From Chrysemys picta bellii (lineage: Eukaryota > Chordata > Testudines > Emydidae), in assembly GCF_011386835.1 (NCBI RefSeq), contig NC_088796.1, forward strand, positions 69,329,468 through 69,393,467: 64,000 bases of DNA, written 5' to 3'. Positions 59,607-64,000 of the stretch are shown here, in pieces (position 1 is the first letter of the stretch; every line of letters starts with the position of its first letter). Below the pieces are notes generated by a model that was given only the letters and a program-made list of their open reading frames with translations, did not search any database and was not told the origin of the DNA. A program made the translations under genes and the position numbers.

Positions 59607-60707
59607 TATATACCTTCACCAATATATACACTTTAACCTGTCTGGTCGTTCAATGACAGACCTGCGGGTGGCTGTATTACAACAGAAAAACTTCAAAAAC
59701 AGACTCCAACGAGAGACTGCTGAGCTGGAATTGATATGCAAACTAGACACAATCAACTCAGGATTGAATAAGGACTGGGAATGGCTGAGCCATTACAAAC
59801 ATTGAATCTATCTCCCCTTGTAAGTATTCTCACACTTCTTATCAAACTGTCTGTACTAGGCTAGCTTGATTATCACTTCAAAAGTTTTTTTTTCTCTTAC
59901 TTAATTGGCTTCTCAGAGTTGGTAAGACAACTCCCACCTGTTTATGCTCTCTGTATGTGTGTATATATATCTCCTCAATATTTATTCCACTCTGTATGCA
60001 TCCAAAGAAGTGGGCTGTAGTCCACGAAAGCTTATGCTCTAATAAATTTGTTAGTCTCTAAGGTGCCATAAGTACTCTTGATTCTAGAAGCTTCTTCTTA
60101 ATTGGCTCCAGGTGTCCTAATTAGCCTGCCTGCCTTAACTGGTTGTAGCAGGTTCCTGATTACTCTAGTGCAGCCCCTGCTCTGGTCACTCAGGGAACAG
60201 AAAACTACTCATCCAGTGACCAGTATATTTGCCCTCTACCAGACTCCTGTACCCCACTGGTCTGGGTCTGTCACATAGTATACATTTACATTCAGCCATA
60301 TTAAAACACACATTGTTTGCTTGTGTCCAGCTTACTAAGTTATTCAGATCGCTATATCAGTGACCTGTCCTCCTCATTATTTACCATTGCCCCAACTTTT
60401 GTGTCACCTGTAAACTTTATCAGGGATGATTTTGTTTTCTTCCAGATCATTGATAAAAATTTTAGCTTGTTGGGTCAGGAACTGACTCTTGAGGACACCA
60501 CTAGAAACACACCAACTCTATGATGATTCCCTATTTACAAGTAGATTTTGAGACCAGCATTTAGCCAGTTTTTACTCCATTTAATGTGTACCTAATTAAT
60601 TTTATATCATTCTAGTTTTTTAATCAAAATGTCATGCAGTACCAGGTCAAAAAAATCATGTGCTAGACTCCTTGTAGGAGCCTAAGTCTGTTACATCATA
60701 TATTACA

Positions 60708-61920
60708 TAATAGGAAGTGACATGTATGTCCCTGAATAACAATGGTGGCTAGATTCAGTACAGCCTTGCTTATCTGAATATTGTGGTTAACACTGAGTAA
60801 GTTCATGTAACTGAAGGAATTTTGTGTGTAATTAATAGAGTGTGGGAGACATGCCCCTGTAACTGAGAACAGGTGGTATTCTATAATTGGGCTCATTTGG
60901 ATAATTGACCAGATAATCAAGGTCATACTATAATAATGTACAGCTGTCTGTATCTGTGCTTGATGAACTACCATAGATCTGTTCCAATCTGGGCAAATTA
61001 TCATCTCTTACGGCAGAGTGAACAATGTGCTAAGTGCTTTCCTAACAGAAAAGTAGGTCTGGTCTCTGACCAGAGGAGCTCAGTCTAAAGAGTAATTAAG
61101 TATTATTCAGATAATATTTTTCTGTAATTAAATATGCCATTAAAATGTTGATCAGTTTGGATTTTTGAAATAAAATCTTAAGAACAAGAATTATAACTAA
61201 GAGACCTGCAGCAGACAAATGAAATAAAGAGGGGGAAGTAGAGGTGTGATGAGTGAAGAAAAGAGAGGGACTGTGGCTGGTTTTACCTTTTTGATACAGG
61301 ATCCCACTGAAAAAGATGTCACAGTCCCATTGTTTAAAACTATTTGTTCATAAGGCAGCATCTGGGAGCATAGAGAAATAGGAAGAAAAAAGATGAAAGC
61401 AGTGAGATTAACTCTAATTTGGCTCTCTAACTAGCCAACAGTTAATGTTTCATAGGGCAGCAGAGAGAAGAAAGGGAAGAGAAAAAAGAGGTGGTTGTAA
61501 AAACCAGGGCATAGGACAGTGATCGAAATCATGCTCTCTCTGGGATGGGCTGCAATGTGGTAGCTTAACTAGAGGTTTATGCTTTGGAAGCCAATCACTT
61601 GTGGTAAGTTTTTGGTACTGTACTTTAAAACATCTGAAACTATTACCTTTCTGAAGGCTAGAAACAAATGAGACTTTGTTAACTGAAGTAGCAGATTGAT
61701 AACAGAATCAGCTGAGCATTGATATAAGAAACATACCAAATGTCTATACCTGTTCTTGTTCTCCTTGTTCCTGTTTATGCTGTATTTTAGTTTAGTAACA
61801 GACTAATTTTTTATGATCTAGTAGCTGACTATTGAGCTGCCATCTAGGAGATCTAGAGTTCTGGGCAGGACCCATGCACCAGTTTAGTGGAAATGTATGT
61901 AATGGGAGATCTAGACTCCC
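60708..61920. other. Unassigned intronic sequence
   Basis: No exon or repeat recognised. Purine-rich around 61200-61500. Confidence 0.4.
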
Positions 61921-61928
61921 TTTGATAT

Positions 61929-62750
61929 AGGGTTACCATACTTAACAAATAAAAATAGAGGATCCTCCACTGGGTCCTGGCCCCGCCCATTTCCCACCCC
62001 AGCCCCGCCCCCAACTCCGCCCCTTCCCTGCCCTAACTCCGCCCCCTCCTCCCTCCCACTCCCAGCCACGTGGAAAGGGCTGCCCAAGCGCTACTGGCTT
62101 CACGGTTTGCCGGGCTGCCCCCAGACCCTGCGCCCCCGGCCGGCGCTTCCCCAGCGCAGCTGGAGCCCGGGAGGGGAAGTGCCCAGCCAGAGGCGCAGGG
62201 TCTGGAGGCTGCCCGGCAAACCGTGAAGCCGGTAGCGCTTGGGCTTCAGGCAGCCCCCTTGCCTCCAGACCCTGCGCCCCCAGCCGGGCACTTCCCCTCC
62301 CGGGCTCCGGCGGCACAGGGTCCGGAGGTATGGGGGCTGCCCAAAGCCCGTAGCGCTCGGCTCTTAAACAGAGCCGAAGAGTCGGGGAGGAGCAGAGCCG
62401 CCGCGGGAGGGGGAAGTGCCTGTTTAAGAGCCGAGCTGCCCCAGCGCTACCGGCTTCGGGCAGCCCCCATGCCTCCGGACCCTGCGCCGCCAGAGCCCGG
62501 GAGGGGAAGTGCCCGGCCGGCAGCTGGGGTCCGGAGGCAAGGGGGCTGCCTGAAGCCCATAGCGCTCGGGCAGCTCGGCTCTTAAACAGAGCCGAAGAGT
62601 CAGGGGAGGAGCAGAGCCGCCGCGGGAGGGGAAGTGCCTGGCCGGCATTTTCCCGGACATGTTCGGCTTTTTGGCAATTCTCCCCGGACAGGGGTTTGTG
62701 TGCCGAAAAGCCGGACAGGTCCGGGAAAAACCAGACGTATGGTAACCCTA
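61929..62750. mobile_element. CpG-rich hAT-type element
   Basis: Ends AGGGTTACCATAC and GTATGGTAACCCTA, with a perfect 8-bp duplication TTTGATAT (61921-61928 and 62751-62758). Modules such as GCCTCCAGACCCTGCG and GGGAGGGGAAGTGCCC recur in both orientations, and a segment around TTAAACAGAGCCGAAGAGTC occurs twice. Long frames of 171 and 310 codons cross it because GC-rich sequence has few stops; the 310-codon one also runs past the element, so it is not a gene. Confidence 0.9.
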
Positions 62751-62758
62751 TTTGATAT

Positions 62759-64000
62759 CTCACTGCTGTCAATGTTGATGAGAATAATATTCCTGAGATC
62801 TCTCTGGCTACTATAGCAAGTAAGACTGTCAGGCAAGGTAGATCATAGCTTCTACTGCAACTAAAAGTGGACAAAGAGAAGGCAGCCTTGGTCTGTTAGA
62901 AAGTAAGATTAAAGAAGCTGAAAGAAAAGTTGGCATGGATATTGGTGAAAATTAGAGAGAACTCTAGAGTAAGATATTAGGTTTGGAACTTTTATTTCAC
63001 AAATACATCAATAAAAATATTCACTTTTAATAAAACTAAATTTTGTGGTACAGTGAAGAAGCTTGGTAAATTAATCTTTCTCTCATATTCGCTGATAGAC
63101 TTGATCCAAACACTGTCCCTGTGCTAGCCCTGGTTGGCAGAGACCGAATTATATATTACTCTGAACTATTTTCAGGAGAGTCCTTAAAATTCCCCCAACA
63201 TCTATCCACATAGGAAGCAAATGAAGGGTGAACCAGGCAATGTAAGCATTCTTAAATCATGTGGAACAAGCAGAGCTGTCAGCCCTACTTCGCCCTTCAG
63301 AAGAGTCTCTCAAATAATAGGGCCCCATGCCATGATGAACTGTCTTCAGACTACTGTAAGTTAAGGCTGCAAATGTGAGGTCACATTTTGGACACTGCAC
63401 AGTCACTTGTACACCGTTAGTATTTAAGAGGATGCACTTTGTAAAAACCAATAACACTGCTCTAAGAAAGAACTTAAAAACCTGCCTGAAAATTTTAGCC
63501 AGTCATATTAATTATAATATCTTTCGTTTATAGAGACCTTTTCATCAGTATAGTAAAACTGTTACTGTTATAAACAAAGTAGATCACATAGATCAACCCA
63601 GAAGGTTTTCCCGGAGAAGAGGAGATTTCTGGATGTTAGGAATCCGGGTAATTTGGTGAACAAGGCTGCAAGTCCTTTTCTCATTTATTGTAGAATTTGA
63701 AAGCTGTGTAATGAATGAGGCAAGGGACAGGAAGAAGAACAAGGATGATCTTGTAATTAAGGCACTTGAATGCCATCCATGAGAACTGGATTCTGTCTCT
63801 GCCACTGACTTCCAATGTGATTCTGGGCAAGTCACTTTAAACCAAGTTCACAAGTGCCACTGTATGTTCCTCGGGTTCTGGGTGTCCAACTTGAGAGCCG
63901 GGGGACCTGATTTTCAGGTATGCAGTGAATACTCTCTATAAATACATCACAGGGATAAACACCAGGGAGGGGATAAAGTTATTTAAGTTAAGCATCAATA
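62759..64000. other. Unassigned intronic sequence to the window end
   Basis: No CAMK4 exon, other exon or repeat recognised. Confidence 0.4.

Larger units (their letters stand above)
57601..60077 (-). mobile_element. Penelope-like element, family A, composite with inverted tails
   Basis: A 10-bp duplication TTGATTCTAG (57591-57600 and 60078-60087) marks insertion into the LTR. From left: a minus tail (57601-57742), a perfect palindrome of two tails (57743-57922), the distal end GACTAACACGGCTGC, the 3' region (57960-58380), the RT/GIY-YIG gene on minus to 59606, and then about 59610-60077 the 3' coding end and tail again in plus orientation. The copy is therefore several tails plus one 5'-truncated body. 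Confidence 0.9.
57127..60275 (-). mobile_element. Solo LTR, split by a Penelope insertion
   Basis: Starts TGTGACAAAGTTCCTCC and ends GGGTCTGTCACA, giving TGTGACA/TGTCACA inverted termini. Without the Penelope insert it is about 660 bp. Minus-strand TTTTAAAAAGG near 57553 may be its TATA box, so minus orientation is tentative. The flanking duplication in the host CR1 is not clear (AGGTGT versus TAGTAT). No internal retroviral genes. Confidence 0.8.
56012..60707 (-). mobile_element. CR1 LINE, minus strand, split by nested insertions
   Basis: The pieces 56012-56058, 56303-56896, about 57035-57126 and 60276-60707 read as one minus-strand CR1: terminus TCATAGATTCCAAGCCCAGA, then the 3' region (ATTCCAGTAGTGGTTGCACC, CATTAGCCCTTTTGGCCACA, TTCAGCTGATTATCCACCAC), then reverse-transcriptase-encoding sequence (TATACATTTACATTCAGCCA, ACTTTATCAGGGATGATTTT, TCTAGTTTTTTAATCAAAAT). 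The order is continuous once the inserts are removed. Coding frames are decayed. It is the oldest layer of a four-deep nest. Confidence 0.8.
55166..64000 (+). other. CAMK4: CAMK4 intron downstream of the exon
   Basis: It begins with a consensus donor GTAAGT. No sequence matching the next CAMK4 exon is seen before the window ends, so the intron is longer than 8.8 kb. It holds the nested CR1/LTR/Penelope stack (56.0-60.7 kb) and the CpG-rich element at 61.9-62.75 kb. The intervals 55166-56011, 60708-61920 and 62759-64000 show nothing I recognise. Confidence 0.75.

Noticed and set aside
62000..62700. CpG island marking the CAMK4 promoter
   Set aside because: It lies downstream of the internal exon and is fully contained in a transposon with an 8-bp duplication.
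61942..62874. 310-codon minus-strand open frame
   Set aside because: It runs across the GC-rich transposon at 61929-62750 and past its end, is rich in Pro, Ala, Gly and Arg by composition, and has no domain. The element's ends and duplication explain the region.

Overview
This 64-kb window is vertebrate nuclear DNA, most likely from a turtle or tortoise (Testudines). The evidence is the repeat spectrum: CR1 LINEs, a tRNA-headed SINE with a CR1-type tail, Penelope-like retroelements with GIY-YIG endonuclease sequence, many hAT-type non-autonomous DNA elements with 8-bp target duplications, and GC-rich elements, all of kinds I associate with chelonian genomes. There is no bacterial, organellar or free viral organisation. 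No rRNA gene, functional tRNA gene or CRISPR array is visible.

Only one host coding segment can be supported: a 79-bp internal exon at 55087-55165 (+) that encodes the glycine-rich loop and ATP-binding lysine strand of calcium/calmodulin-dependent protein kinase IV (CAMK4). It has clean splice sites. By analogy with mammalian CAMK4 it should be exon 2, so 1-55086 would be (part of) intron 1 and 55166-64000 (part of) intron 2. Almost everything else is intron filled with transposable elements.

Layout. 1-5.9 kb: AT-rich intron with a tiny Penelope-end insertion (896-959), a TG microsatellite, short inverted-repeat elements and Penelope tails. 6.5-7.2 kb: a solo LTR with a 5-bp duplication. 8.0-9.4 kb: a decayed Penelope-like copy interrupted by a hAT MITE. 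9.6-15 kb: GC-rich repeats, a tRNA-like dimer, a hAT MITE and the 3' part of a hAT transposase gene. 16.8-20.5 kb: a solo LTR containing a MITE, a second MITE copy, and a 1.1-kb hAT-type element. 20.5-29.7 kb: mostly unrecognised intron. 29.7-32.9 kb: a long minus-strand CR1 carrying two MITEs. 36.1 and 54.5 kb: two nearly identical Harbinger-type MITEs. 40.6-42.0 kb: a Penelope copy with inverted tails, itself hit by a foldback element. 43.5-44.9 kb: hAT element, 121-bp Penelope tail, CR1 3' end. 50.1 kb: tRNA/CR1 SINE. 56.0-60.7 kb: a nested stack in which a CR1 was hit by a hAT MITE, a short repeat and an LTR, and the LTR was then hit by a Penelope element. 61.9-62.75 kb: a CpG-rich hAT-type element.

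The most interesting theme is the Penelope-like elements. Their ends appear in at least three sequence families. They carry a hammerhead-ribozyme-like core whose stem II changes sequence between families while keeping its pairing. They repeatedly sit tail-to-tail as inverted repeats, one of them forming a 180-bp perfect palindrome, and they can insert as very short tail-only pieces flanked by 10-19 bp duplications. All element family names are from recognition by eye, without database searching.
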